In this document: piece after piece, positions 53,201-64,000 of the stretch
Layout: every line of letters starts with the position of its first letter
Numbering within the stretch: position 1 is the first letter of the stretch
Origin: Salvator merianae
Taxonomy: Eukaryota > Chordata > Lepidosauria > Squamata > Teiidae
NCBI GenBank assembly: GCA_003586115.2
Contig: QVOM02000101.1
Location: 26,518,901-26,582,900, forward strand
Direction: 5' to 3'
Length of the DNA stretch: 64,000 nt
Notes under the pieces: model-generated
Told to the model about the DNA's origin: nothing
Database searches by the model: none
Seen by the model: the letters and a program-made list of their open reading frames with translations, nothing else
Translations under genes and position numbers: made by a program

Positions 53201-56200
53201 CTTTTCTTCTTATTTGCATATGAACATCAGTATACAGCATCTCTCTGTACTTTTTTGACCTTTGCTATTTTCCCAGGTTTGTATGGCCTTAAATACTCAT
53301 TTTAATTCCCTATTTCTACTGCTCTCCCTTTAGAACATACATAAACCTTATCAACCTTAAGCAATGACTGTTTCTGAACCAGATACTCTTCCATTTCTCT
53401 TGGCTCTCCCTCTGCTGCAATTTTAAAAGCTACTCTGCCACTTCTGATTCTAAACATTTGCAATTTGGTGCCATTTTGGTCCAAGTGGAGCTCACCCCTT
53501 CTATATAGGTGCAGCTTTTCCAAATAATGCTTTTCAATGTATCACAAAGGAGACCCACCTCCAACGCAGTCGCATCCGTGCATTGAGATATTTCAGCTGT
53601 GCCAGCTTAGCTGGTTCTGCATGTGGAATAGGAAGCATTTTAGAAAATGCTTCATTTGAAGTTCTGGTTTTTAGTTTTTTGTCTAGTAAACTAAACTTAG
53701 CTTCTGGTACCTCCTAACTACATTTATGGATGCCAGTAGTGCACCACAACTGCTGTCTACTTTTTAGTATTACCTAGCAGTTTATTTAAAATAGGGAGAG
53801 CTTTCTTTTTGCTCAAATTGTTGCCTACCTTCTCTGACTCTCTAATTCTCCATAACAAAGAACTGTCACCATAAGGGCCCCATTAACCTTCCATTCTGCA
53901 TTTCTTAGATGCTTGAAGTGATCTACATTGGCCTCAAGGGATCAAATTAATTCCCCGAGTGCCAATACAGTACATCTCTAAACCCATGCCAGCTTCCTAC
54001 TTACATATCTATTTAGAAGACCTAACAACACATGCATGCCACTGTCAAACTTCTCCCGTTTGTGAGCTCTCTCAGTAGCTTGTCTCTTTCAAATGATACA
54101 GACTGAGATTGCACTTCCTATTATAGAATGTGGCTCCACCCACTAAATATTTTCCTGAGGAATGAGTCAGCTGCAGCTGCAAAATCTTCTTCCTGAGATC
54201 TTCTGCTCTAATATGCTCACACTCAGGCACAAAACACAGCCTTTAAGAAACTGCCAAACACCATATCCAAAAGTGTTTGGAGGGAGTAAGCACAACAGAT
54301 TACCAGTTACTACAGAATACTGGCTTTGGTACATATTCAAGTCCTGAAATCCTTGCTTAATTAAAATATGCCCCCACATAGAAGAAGTGCTACAGTCTTG
54401 CTTAGCCATATGTTGTGTGTATACAATGCCAGCAAACAAGCCCCAAATGTAGGTTTTGCCTCATTTAGAGTTGGCCAAACACTGTTTTAGAAATAGAAAT
54501 GGCTGTAATCTATGGTTGTTTGAACAATCACCTTGCCTGGATCAGTTTAACTATTCTGCAACCAGCTTGTTCTGAAACTGGCATAAGAGGAGCCATCCAA
54601 ATCATGCCTTATTTCAGAATATCCAGATATAGCAGAATAAGTAAGAGACATCTGAATACAGCCTTAGTCTGGACTACAGGTAAATGCAGAAAGTGCTGCA
54701 GAAATCTTTATGAAAGAGGTATAGATTCAGTTCAAAAAATGTACGTATATTTTTATATATTTTAATCCAGTCATTCATACATAACTTCAAGAGACTTTAT
54801 GGATTAGATCTTTCCATCCTTCCTCATGTTTAATTACTTTAATTCTTCCAAATATATCTTGCTTGAAGGCATTCCTCCAATGTGTTCTTTGCCAGTCTCA
54901 CTTTCCAGTTCCACCTACCACATCTAACATTACTGTGTTCTCCAGTGTGTTTCATCAATGACATGACCACATTGATATCAATATTGATACATATTTACTT
55001 TGTGCATTCACTTGCTTCAGGCTTTAACTGAGTGCAACTTTGTCAGATAGATGAAAATGAAGACCAAGTCTTTGGTTCTGGTCATGTAGTGTTCAGCATC
55101 AATGTGGGATGACTACAGAAGTGGAATTGACCTTGCCCACTTCTGTACATTCTTTGTTACAGTGTGCTGAGATGTGTTATACTGTAAGGCCTTTTGTCTT
55201 CATGACACTGCAAACTTCTAGGCAGGATGTGCATAGGAAAAAAAAAAAAGAAAAAGGTGCAGGAGCTCACTCCAATGGGTGACTGCTTAAAATTGATCCC
55301 CCAGACATTCCCTAGTGACAGATCAATTCAGATGCTCATATGCATGTGTCACTGAGCAGCTGGGCTGTTCTACCTGGTAAATGGAGCTACTGGAAATGCC
55401 TCCAAAAATGGGCCACTTTGTGGCACCCAGCTAAAAGATTCCCAGCCAGAAACTGGGGAGGCTGGGCACTTTCATTCCCAGCCTTGGAATTTGGACTATG
55501 GTAGGTTGCCACAATATGGATCACCCTTGTCCTGGATCACCATTGGCCACTCTTGGAACAGTTTGGTCAATCTGTGCAATCATTGACCCAGCAAGGTGCA
55601 GGATGATATACACCATGCAGAAATAGCCCTAGTTTCCACATATAAATGCCCCTCACTATAGGAATAATTAACTAGGAAATTTGGTTTATAACAAGTTTTT
55701 TTTTTTTTTTTTTTTTAATTATTAGTCTCATAGAGAGGGCAAATATAGTTAAATCCCTTCTCCAAGTCTGCTTCAAACCTAGAAATTATCACCCCATCCC
55801 AGAGGCTAAGTGCATAGTTTTTAAAAGCATTTCTGCTAAATGCAAAGAGCTACACAGCATCACATCTGATCTGATTGCTTATTGCATCTAGCTGCTTTTG
55901 AATTTAAGAAACTGGAGTTTGCTGTGAAAGGATCTGAAATCTAGATTTAATTCTCTTCATGCACTGTCTTTTAGTCCTATGGCCACATACAAGCTATTTA
56001 CACTATTTCTCTGCCGATATGCTCTTTTTTGGACTTTTCATTCCTAGGTTTGACTGAACAACAATATTTCTGTTTCCTTTTGTCCTTTTTAGAAAGATTT
56101 TAATTAGCATTTTCCCTGTAATGTATGGGAAGATGTTCCCTTTGCTCCCTTCTCCAGATATCATATTCTTCTCTCTGATATACTCAGTTCTTTTCAGCTC

Positions 56201-57604
56201 TTATATAGGGCAAAGCTGGGGAAAAAAGACCTTAATGTCTGTTAATACTCCATCAAATAAACTCCCCCCCCCCCCAAGATTTCATTGCATGAGAAACCTA
56301 GATCTGCACGCTGACCCCTAAGGGAAAGGATGGAACTAATTTTGCCATGTAAAGTATGTACAGTATATACTAAAAGAGTTCAAGGGGTTAATCTTTTCAT
56401 TCTACAGGTTGTTTTGAGAGACTAAAGACTGCAAATTGGCTCTGATCATCTGGGCATTCATTTTTTGTCCTACTTGCTTAAATCTGTACATTTGTGTTAA
56501 ATGTATCATGAATCCACAATCAAGAGAAATGAGTCTGTAAAAGTAAGACCAACTTTCCATTCTCTAGCAAGTTCATTTTTAATGTGGAAAATCTAATTTT
56601 CATATTTTTGTTCCTCATCCTCAATCTTGAAAACCAGCCCAGACAATTCTGATATCTTTGTGTAATGATGAATGAACCATATTTCTCTTTACTTGTATTT
56701 CTGACTGGAGGCAATTTTAGAAGTTATGTTATACTATATGTCAGGAGAAATTTGTACTTTGTGGAGGCTCTTGTGCAATATATATGAAAAAAAGAAAAAT
56801 GTGTGCCCTAACCCAGCCAATAAATTCTTTAACTGATGTGACATTTCTATGTGGGCATGATATATCTCAAAACTAGTTCAGTATAGTATTTCTTGGTTTT
56901 GCCTGTGCCTGCATTGCTAACATATATAAGATATATAAGCAAATCCTGCATCAGTGATGTCATTACCATTGAACATTTAGGACAAAATCCAGGTTTCCAA
57001 GAGCCCCTGTACCAAGGATTAATGTACCTAAGGATAGAGACCAAATGGCCTAACACACTACTTGCCTAATTCTCAGTCTTAAACCATGATGTTTAGCAGA
57101 AGGAAGTTTGCATTCTCTTTCAAATAAAGCAATAGAAAACAAACACATAGCACATCCTTCCAACATGCACTGATCAAAAGAGCCACCTTCAGGAAGATGA
57201 ATGACAGATCACATAATAAGTGTTTATAAGCTAGCAATTTTGAAAGAAACCTTTCATTCAGCAAGCTGGGGAGAGTTGTGATGTGGATCTGATAAAGCCC
57301 AGTTTATAGGAATAATAATGCCCTGAATCACCACCTTGCTATTTCCTACATAAACTGTCATTCACCTGAACCTGTTTGCTCTTGAGGGAGCAAGTGTATT
57401 AAAGACACATTTCCCCCCCAATTTTTCTGCATTTTGGAGATTAGATTATAAGGAAAGGCAGTTCACCATTTAAAGTTTGTTTTTTTTCCCAAACAATGGT
57501 GCAAAACATCCATTTTTTCTTGTTGCTGAGAAGCTGCTCTAAGAAGTAGGGAAGTTACTAACCCTCATTTCCTAAAGCACAGATCCTGTGCCATACTCTG
57601 TCTT
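53201..57604. other. Long stretch without recognised gene
   Basis: T-runs at 55696-55718 and short A-runs only. The minus-strand frame 53523-53302 reads like protein (HLYRRGELHLDQNGTKLQ) but I cannot assign it and it has no intact context. 55250-55640 may be a decayed repeat, ending GCAGAAATAGCCCTA. Confidence 0.45.
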
Positions 57605-58126
57605 TAAGGTATTTGGGGCTTTCACACTTTGCACTGCGGAATGTTCACCAGGAAACATTCCAGGGTGGAATAGACCTTGCAGTGTAGACACCGTCTGCAC
57701 TGTGAGGTCTTAGAATAGAATGCCAGCAGAATACCAGCATTTGTGATGCAAATGTTGGTATTCTGCTTGTGGTCTATGGCATGACAGCAGCCAGGAAGCT
57801 TCTGATTTCTGCCATGACAAACAATGTCACGGATCATGCAGGTGCAGTCATGCCACACTACATAATCACACAGGCAGAATCAAGCAATTGCACAGGTGCA
57901 GGCACAGCTGCACTATATTGCACAGCTGTGCATTTGCACCCAGAAGCTGGTGCAAATACACTGTACCAGGAACAGTCCAGCTGCTACCAGTACAGCTCTG
58001 GAACACAATTTTGTGTTCCACAGCTAGCAGTGATCAGGAGCCACTGGAGTGTAGAATGCAAAGTGCAGAGGCACTTGACTAGTGAGCACTCCTGATGCTC
58101 ATTAGCTTCAAGTGCAAACAGGTCCT
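57605..58126 (+). mobile_element. Degenerate inverted-repeat element, 'TTCACACTT' family, copy 3
   Basis: It runs from GGGGCTTTCACACTTTGCAC to CAAGTGCAAACAGGTCCT. It contains the family blocks AATACCAGCATTTG, GCAAATGTTGGTATTCTGC, CAGCCAGGAAGCTTCTG, ACAATGTCACGGATCATGC, and a palindrome GGAACACAATTTTGTGTTCC. It is non-coding. Confidence 0.55.
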
Positions 58127-58872
58127 TTGTCTCCTTTCAGTGACTAGGCAGAAAGTGTGTTGCATGGATGGTGAACATCTGTTGACATTACCCTAAGTCA
58201 GCTAGCTCCATTCTATTAATAAGCAATGGGAACTATTAATCAAAAGAAAAAAAAATCCTAATCACAAGACTCAGAGAGGGCAGGATCTTTTGAACCAGGT
58301 TTTAAAAACATAAAATCAACCAAAATAACAACAGCAACAAACAAGCAGCACAAAAAAGTCATCAGGAAAAAAAATCATCAAAAATTAAAATGAATAACTT
58401 TATGAAAACACTAGCAAAGAAAAACAACAACACAGTGTAATATAAAACTTCTGAATATAAGTTTCACTGCAGAGCTAGCTATGCATTGTACCAAGCTTTA
58501 AAAGCACTGAAAAGTTTCATCAGGGTTTTTCTTAGTAATGAAAAGTCAAATAAGAACAATTTTGACAAATCAAGAAAAAAAAAAAAAAAGAAAGTTATAG
58601 CAAGATAAAAATCTATTCCTAACCACTAAAAGGCAGACCCTAAACTATCAGAAAATGTTCACACAGATATTCTCACACCCTCCTAAGTGTGGTGTAGATA
58701 AAATTTCTGTCCAAGGAAGCTTACAAGTTTAGCAAAGCTCCTTCAATGCAAATAGGCAAATGTTTAAAAAACAGAACACCACAGGAAAAGTTTATTAAAA
58801 AGTTCTTGAAGCTGCAAAGCTCAGTAAGAGCATTCTTCAGCCACAGCAGCAAAGTTTCCTTAGCAGCGGGCC
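58127..58872. other. AT-rich DNA, no gene recognised
   Basis: A-rich tracts (58375, 58577); nothing supported. Confidence 0.5.
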
Positions 58873-59988
58873 TCTTCACACTTGCTGCCTTAAAACAGGA
58901 TTTGTTCTAAGGTGGAATAGAACCCAGAGATGGATACTGTCTGCATTGTGGGGCCCTAAAATGAAACACGATCAGGATACCATCATTCACACAGTGAGTG
59001 CTGGAATCTAGCTCCAGATTCTTGCCATGAGAGTGGCTGGGAAGCATCTGGCCACACCCATGGTGACTGACAATGTCAGATATCATGCAGGCATGTACAG
59101 CCACACTCACACAATATTGCAGGCACAGCTGTGGCATGCCACACAGCCCTGCATGCACATCCGGAATCAGGTGCGAACACACTTTACCCGGAGCAGTTTA
59201 GATGCTCTTGGCCAAGTTGTGGAGCACAATGTAGTGCTCCACAGGTGGGAGCAATTTGGAGCAGCTGGTGACTGTTCCTGATAACATAGGCTGCTGCAAG
59301 GTGCAGATATACTTTACTTTAATTTCGATTTATATCCCGCCCTATACCGAGGGGTCCCAGGGTGGCTTACAAAAACACAGCAACAAATTGCAATAAAAAC
59401 ATTATAAAACATCTTAAAAACATACAAAAAGTTTATAGAACTTATAAAACTATTACAATAAAAACCATAAAAACCATTATAAAAACTTTATAAAATATTC
59501 AAAGGCCCCCACCACAAAACCACCCTCACCCAACAAAACAACAGTCCGGAAGCAATGAGGGGAGTTTCTCAAAGGGTCAAGGTCCATATGCCTGGGCAAA
59601 GAGGAAGGTCTTTACCAGGCGCCGAAACCCGAACAGGGATGGCGCCTGGTGAATCTCAGTAGGGAGGCTGTTCCACAACCTGGGGGCAGCCACAGAGAAA
59701 ATCCTCACCCTCACCCCCCCCCCACTAATGCAGGGGAAGGGATCACCAGGAGGGACTCCCCCTGTGACCTCAGCGTGCGGGCAGGCACATATGGGTGGAG
59801 GCGCTCCTTCAGGTAGGCAGAACCCAAACCATTTAGGGCTTTATAGACCAAAGTCAACACTTTGAATTGAGCCTGGAAACGTATTGGAAGCCAGTGAAGA
59901 CTTTTCAGGACTGGCGAGATATGCGCACGATATACTTGCCTAATCAGCATCTGTAAGTTCACTAGGCATTAAGTGCAAAAAGACCCAC
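58873..59988 (+). mobile_element. Degenerate inverted-repeat element, 'TTCACACTT' family, copy 4, split by L2
   Basis: It begins GGGCCTCTTCACACTTGC and ends TTAAGTGCAAAAAGACCC. Family blocks include GTGGCTGGGAAGCATCTGG, ACAATGTCAGATATCATGC and GGAGCACAATGTAGTGCTCC (the palindrome also seen in copy 3). An L2 insertion (59315-59928) splits it; without that the element is about 500 bp, like copy 3. Confidence 0.6.
59315..59928 (-). mobile_element. L2-type LINE, 5'-truncated insertion with target duplication
   Basis: It is flanked by GATATACTT at 59306-59314 and GATATACTT at 59929-59937. In reverse it holds the L2 polymerase tail (HISPVLKSLHWLP, FKVLTLVYKALNGLGSAYLK; 59920-59711) and the 3' UTR ending GCCCTATACCGAGGGG in plus-strand sense near 59340. 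It resembles the copy at 18.3-19.1 kb closely. It inserted into a TTCACACTT-family element, so it is younger than that element. Confidence 0.85.
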
Positions 59989-60119
59989 AGAGAGACTGCT
60001 CCAGAAAACAAGCAGCTCTACTGGTATGGCAAAGTTCAAAGCTGTTGTGAGGTAGGATTTTCAAAATGCAACAATGATACAAAGACAAAAACAGTGACTT
60101 ATGTTGAAATACAAGCAGG

Positions 60120-60640
60120 ATACCAGCATTTGCAGTCCAAATGCTGGTATTCTGCTCCTGAACTTCACCGTCACTGTCAGAAACACTTCGGACCGTTTCA
60201 TACTAGTCCAGCACAGGACCTAGCCCTCTTCTGCACTCTGATGTGAACTAGACAAGCCACATCCATCCACACTGGACAGAACATACCTCATTCTACTGGC
60301 AGTCCAGGGACCACTGGAACATAACAGAAAGGCATGCAGAAAGGTCCATGACACCTTGTTCTGGTTTAGCAGAACTGGGAGCAGCTGGACTTCTCTGGGT
60401 ACAGTGTGTTTGCAGCTGCTTCTGAGTCTGAACACTGGGTGGTGTGGAACAGCTGCAGCTACTACACCATCATGTAGCATGCCTGCATCTGTGCCTGCAC
60501 CATCACACAACAATGCCATAGCATTGGGCAGAAGCTTCCATGGCACAGGTTTCCAGCAAAATGACAGCATTCATACTGCAAATGCTGGTATCCTGTTGCT
60601 GGTCTGTTCTATGGCTTAGCAGTGTGAACAGTCACCACCG
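60120..60640 (-). mobile_element. Degenerate inverted-repeat element, 'TTCACACTT' family, copy 5
   Basis: The right edge GGTCTGTTCTATGGCTTAGCAGTGTGAACAG and the internal words GCAAATGCTGGTATCCTG (60575) and GATACCAGCATTTGCAG (60120) link it to copies 3 and 4. The middle, read in reverse (CCATGGAAGCTTCTG, GGTGCAGGCACAG), matches copy 3. Edges are approximate. Confidence 0.5.
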
Positions 60641-61729
60641 TAGAGCAGGATAATTGTCTGTTGGATGGCGGAAAAATTAACAGGCCCATATAATTTAAGA
60701 CAGAAGCAAAAGGCCTTGACTTGGTATCTTAAAACAAAGCTTTACTGATAGAACAGAAAGATCATAATGTGACCAGCCACTCAATGAAGGTTAGAACTGG
60801 GGCTAGTGGTTTGAGGTTCAGTTAGAACTAGTTTATCCATGAGACAGTTCAGTTCAAACAGGACCAATCTGCAAAAAAACCAGAAACAAAAAGGTTCATT
60901 CATGCCTATAGATTTCTTGTTTGCACTAGTGTTTTCTTATGCCTTAATGTGGAAAGCTGCACTACATTTGCCTTTCCATCTCCCTTATGGGGTACAAAGC
61001 AGTAGTTCCCAAAGCAAGTTTGCTTATCATTGTATATCCCACCTCCCACCCTGGTTTGCCTTCTATTTCCAATTATAATGTCTTTTCTTCTGCTCACTCT
61101 ATTTGGGCTCTTGTGTTCCCCTATTTTCATTTAATGGGGAGAAGGTCTACATGGACTTCCCTTTCTTTTGCTTTCTTTCCCTCATACACTGGGAGAGAGA
61201 GGAGCAGCATAAGATAGGTGGAGAGGAAAGCACCTCTTTCAGTGGACCAAGGACAGAAGCAGGTGGGGATGCAAAAAATAGTCATTAAGCATGCATTTTT
61301 TTTGTGCCTCTATGTGAACTAGCCTGACGATTATGGCCACAGACTTCAGGAGACGGAAACATGAGGTAAACAACTGTGGTGTAAACTGGCTCTTAGTGGT
61401 GTCATCTGAGTGCTAATCCATACAATCTGTAATTAATGAGACCTTCCACCCAGGACCAAGGTTTATTGTACACCAGCTGCTTACCCTCCCATTGGTTTAT
61501 GCTCTCACACTTGCCTGCTCACTTTTCCATCCAGTCACTTTCAGAATCTCCAGAAGATTTGAAAGCAAATTAGCAGATGGCCAAGCAAGTAACACCTGAA
61601 TAGTTGAATGAGATTTTGCAATACAGTAAGGGGCCATTTAATGTAAATTTGGCTAGCATGATTTCAATATTATATGATTTACTAATTGAGACTTGGCCTG
61701 GCTCCATATTAAACATTTCCTGGCCCCGT
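60641..61729. other. No recognisable feature
   Basis: No supported gene or repeat. Confidence 0.5.
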
Positions 61730-61732
61730 CTA

Positions 61733-61912
61733 GGCCCTTTCTGCACTTGGCCTTTTTGTTGATTATATCTCAGAATAGGGACCTGCTATCCACCTGCTAG
61801 TGCAAACTATGAAAGGTCTTGCCCAGGGCCTACCATAGTCTGCACTAGCATGCAGATGGCAGATCCCTATTCTGAGATATAATCTGGAATAAGGCCAAGT
61901 GCAGAAAGGGCC
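61733..61912. mobile_element. 180-bp hairpin MITE, copy 3 (TSD CTA)
   Basis: It runs from GGCCCTTTCTGCACTTGGCC to GGCCAAGTGCAGAAAGGGCC, is exactly 180 bp, flanked by CTA at 61730-61732 and CTA at 61913-61915. This is the best-preserved copy: the two arms pair almost fully (GCCCAGGGCCTACCATAGTC opposite GACTATGxxAGGxCxTGGGC-like sequence). Confidence 0.85.
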
Positions 61913-61915
61913 CTA

Positions 61916-64000
61916 AACACTTTCCTGCTGCCAAGGACAGAGCTTAAGGCTGCAGCATGTTGAAACCTTCTTCCTGGTGCAGTAGTAGCCATTTTTCCAC
62001 TTGTCTTTTGCTAATGAGGAAGGTGCTTGGAATGGCTCTTTTTTTTTTTTTTCAAAATGAGTTCTGAGTGTATATTTTGGGTATGTGTGTTTGGTGAATT
62101 TTGTCTGTTTGGTGAGTTTGGTGAGTTTTGATTGTGTTGGGGTAGTTTTAAGTAAGTTTTAAATGCTTTCCTCTTTCCGTTTCCATTTTCCATTTTTATT
62201 TGCATACTGCTTTTCCCCCAAAAACTGAACTGAACTAAACTGAAATAAAATAAAATGCCCAGCTGATAGAAAATAATACATTATGCATTGCTATATATAA
62301 TAAATGATACTTACACAGAATAGCAAATAATGCATTTTAAAATTGTGCACACATATGTAAAATGTTGGGCAATTTGAGGTGTGGAGTAGAGTGTAGAGCA
62401 GAGTGGGTCATTGGAGTGTGTGTTTTGAAAGTATTGAGTGCTTTCTGTGAGTTTTGGTCAAGGTTTGGCTGGCTTTCGAATGCTTTTGCTTAAGTTCTGT
62501 CTAGTGGTTGAATGACTGGGTTCCTGAGTGACTGCAGTGTTGGATGTGCAGAGTGCTTTTTGGGTGTGTGCAGGTGTGCAGACGTGTGTCTTTTTGTGCA
62601 TAACGTTTTTACTGTGTAAAATTTTTGCTGTGTGCAGCATTTTTGTTGCAGAGAGTTCACACACAAACACACTGGCAAATATGACATTGCAGACATTGGA
62701 ATAGTGGCCACCTTCTAACATCATCAAAGTTTTTTTACATATATTTCCTTCAATCAGTAGACATTCACCCTATGCATGTTTGATCTCACCCTGGGACTTT
62801 TAACATAGGTAGGATCCACACTGCAGATCCTGTGAAAGCTTGAAGGGTGCTTAGACTGCATGACTCCCATCCATTGAGTCACCATCCCACCATAGTGGGT
62901 GGATAATGCAATCAGAGTTGCTTTTCATGCAGGAAATGCTACTCTGATGGCACTTTCTACTCTTCTCCCTTACCATCATCATCATGTAAATGGACAATGA
63001 TGGCTCTTCCATAATATCTGCTTTGCAATTCACATAGGTCTATTTTGGAAGATGACTTTTGGGGCTACTTCCTGCACCTTCTAAGCCAGGGTCACATTTC
63101 AGAGCCAGAGAACTAAAGTTCCCCAGCTTTGATGTTAATGTGTCTGGAAGCACAGAGTCATGCTAAAACATGTTTTTTATTTCCAGAACTCGAGCAAATA
63201 TAATCTTTCAAATGGTGGAATCCACTATCGTGCTGATTTTTTCCATAATATTAGCACAAGGAGCTTTTGATAGAGAGTGCAGCCTCTTACAGCTAGATTC
63301 TTCTAAGTAGACCTTTGTCTATTAATGTGCTTTAAGATAAGTATATGGTGTGTACTTTTCCTCATTTGTTTAGATTAGAGTACTGAAGAAATTCTGTATA
63401 AACATTGGCTAAGCCTTAATGATGTTTAATACAACTGTGACATTTTTGCAAGGACTTTCCCTTGGCTTTTGTTCAAGTTGTCAAAGTAAAAGTAAAAATT
63501 GATAACCTTGCCATATGGAACTATTAAGTCTTGGAGAAATATATAATTGTAATTACTGTGCAGAAGACAGTTATGTTAATTAGCATAGATTTGCTTCTAC
63601 TCAAAAGAAAAAAGCAAAAACAAAAACAAGAAAAGCTTTTTGAAATTCACAGGAGTCATCAATTTTCAGGGGAAAAAAAACTTTCTGAATTCTAGGAATC
63701 TGAGTCAGTTGATGGTTGTGGTAAGTTTTTCATAACTCTGTATATGCATTGATACTACAAAATATAAATATAAATTATTGAGTTAAAATTATTGCTCACA
63801 GATATAATTTTGTTTCTATTTTAGGACACAGAGTTCTCCTAATATGCATAAGGCAAAGTTTCATGTTCTTGAGAAGATGTTTCTCAAAAATACAAGTACT
63901 TTTATAGATTCATTTATACATTTTCTATATCACTATTTATCACCAGATTTATTTGTTACTTTCTCCTTTGTCTTTGCTGAGCAGGATTCAGCCAATAGGT
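61916..64000. other. AT-rich DNA, no gene recognised
   Basis: A T-run at 62039-62052 and TTTGGTGA-type repeats near 62088-62135. The stretch 63380-63640 is free of recognisable repeats and rich in TAATTA-like words, but there is no direct evidence of function. Confidence 0.45.

Noticed and set aside
53302..53523. Minus-strand 73-codon frame with protein-like composition
   Set aside because: No recognisable family, no start context or neighbouring exons; could be a relic of a retroelement but cannot be supported.
62490..62727. Two overlapping minus-strand frames
   Set aside because: Histidine/threonine-rich readings of GTGT-rich DNA, without domain or conservation evidence.

Overview
The window looks like intergenic DNA from a vertebrate, most likely a squamate reptile (lizard or snake). 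I recognise no host protein-coding gene. The case for a squamate is the mix of repeats: a BovB (RTE) LINE fragment at 3.5-4.2 kb, many pieces of one L2-type LINE, a long I-group (Vingi-like) LINE, hAT DNA transposons, several MITE families, long microsatellites and an AT-rich background. The species is inference; the repeat content is read from the sequence.

Layout. 0-10 kb: AT-rich DNA with a BovB fragment, two copies of a 180-bp hairpin MITE with 3-bp target duplications, degenerate inverted-repeat elements and L2 fragments. 10.18-15.56 kb (minus strand): a nearly full-length non-LTR retrotransposon, with ORF1 (broken in a homopolymer) and a 1,120-codon ORF2 carrying endonuclease, reverse transcriptase and a CCHC knuckle. 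ORF2 follows ORF1 in frame across a UGA-CUA stop context. 15.6-29.9 kb: mostly unannotatable AT-rich DNA with L2 and CR1-like 3' ends. 29.95-35.44 kb (plus): a degenerate Ty3/gypsy element with both LTRs, a tRNA-Leu-type primer site, a SCAN-like gag and integrase placed before reverse transcriptase, the Gmr1-type order. 37.70-38.82 kb: a non-autonomous hAT inserted in an L2 copy. 40.535-49.104 kb: a complete 8.57-kb hAT transposon. 49-64 kb: more L2/CR1 debris, the inverted-repeat family and a third 180-bp MITE.

The most interesting unit is the 8.57-kb hAT element. It has matching inverted termini (TAGGGRTGTGCACGAA) and a perfect 8-bp target duplication (GTGCAGAC). It carries two convergent genes: an unbroken 855-residue BED-finger/hAT transposase (minus strand) behind a TATA box and a noncoding first exon, and a seven-exon plus-strand gene for a Myb/SANT-like DNA-binding protein with an acidic/proline linker and a C-terminal coiled coil. 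All six introns are GT-AG, and the reading frame holds except for one extra C in a C10 run. The 1.1-kb element 1.7 kb upstream is an inverted, internally deleted relative sharing its ends. A hAT with a second, Myb/SANT-type gene recalls the two-gene design of Harbinger elements and is the best candidate here for an undescribed system. That comparison is inference; the structure is visible in the sequence.
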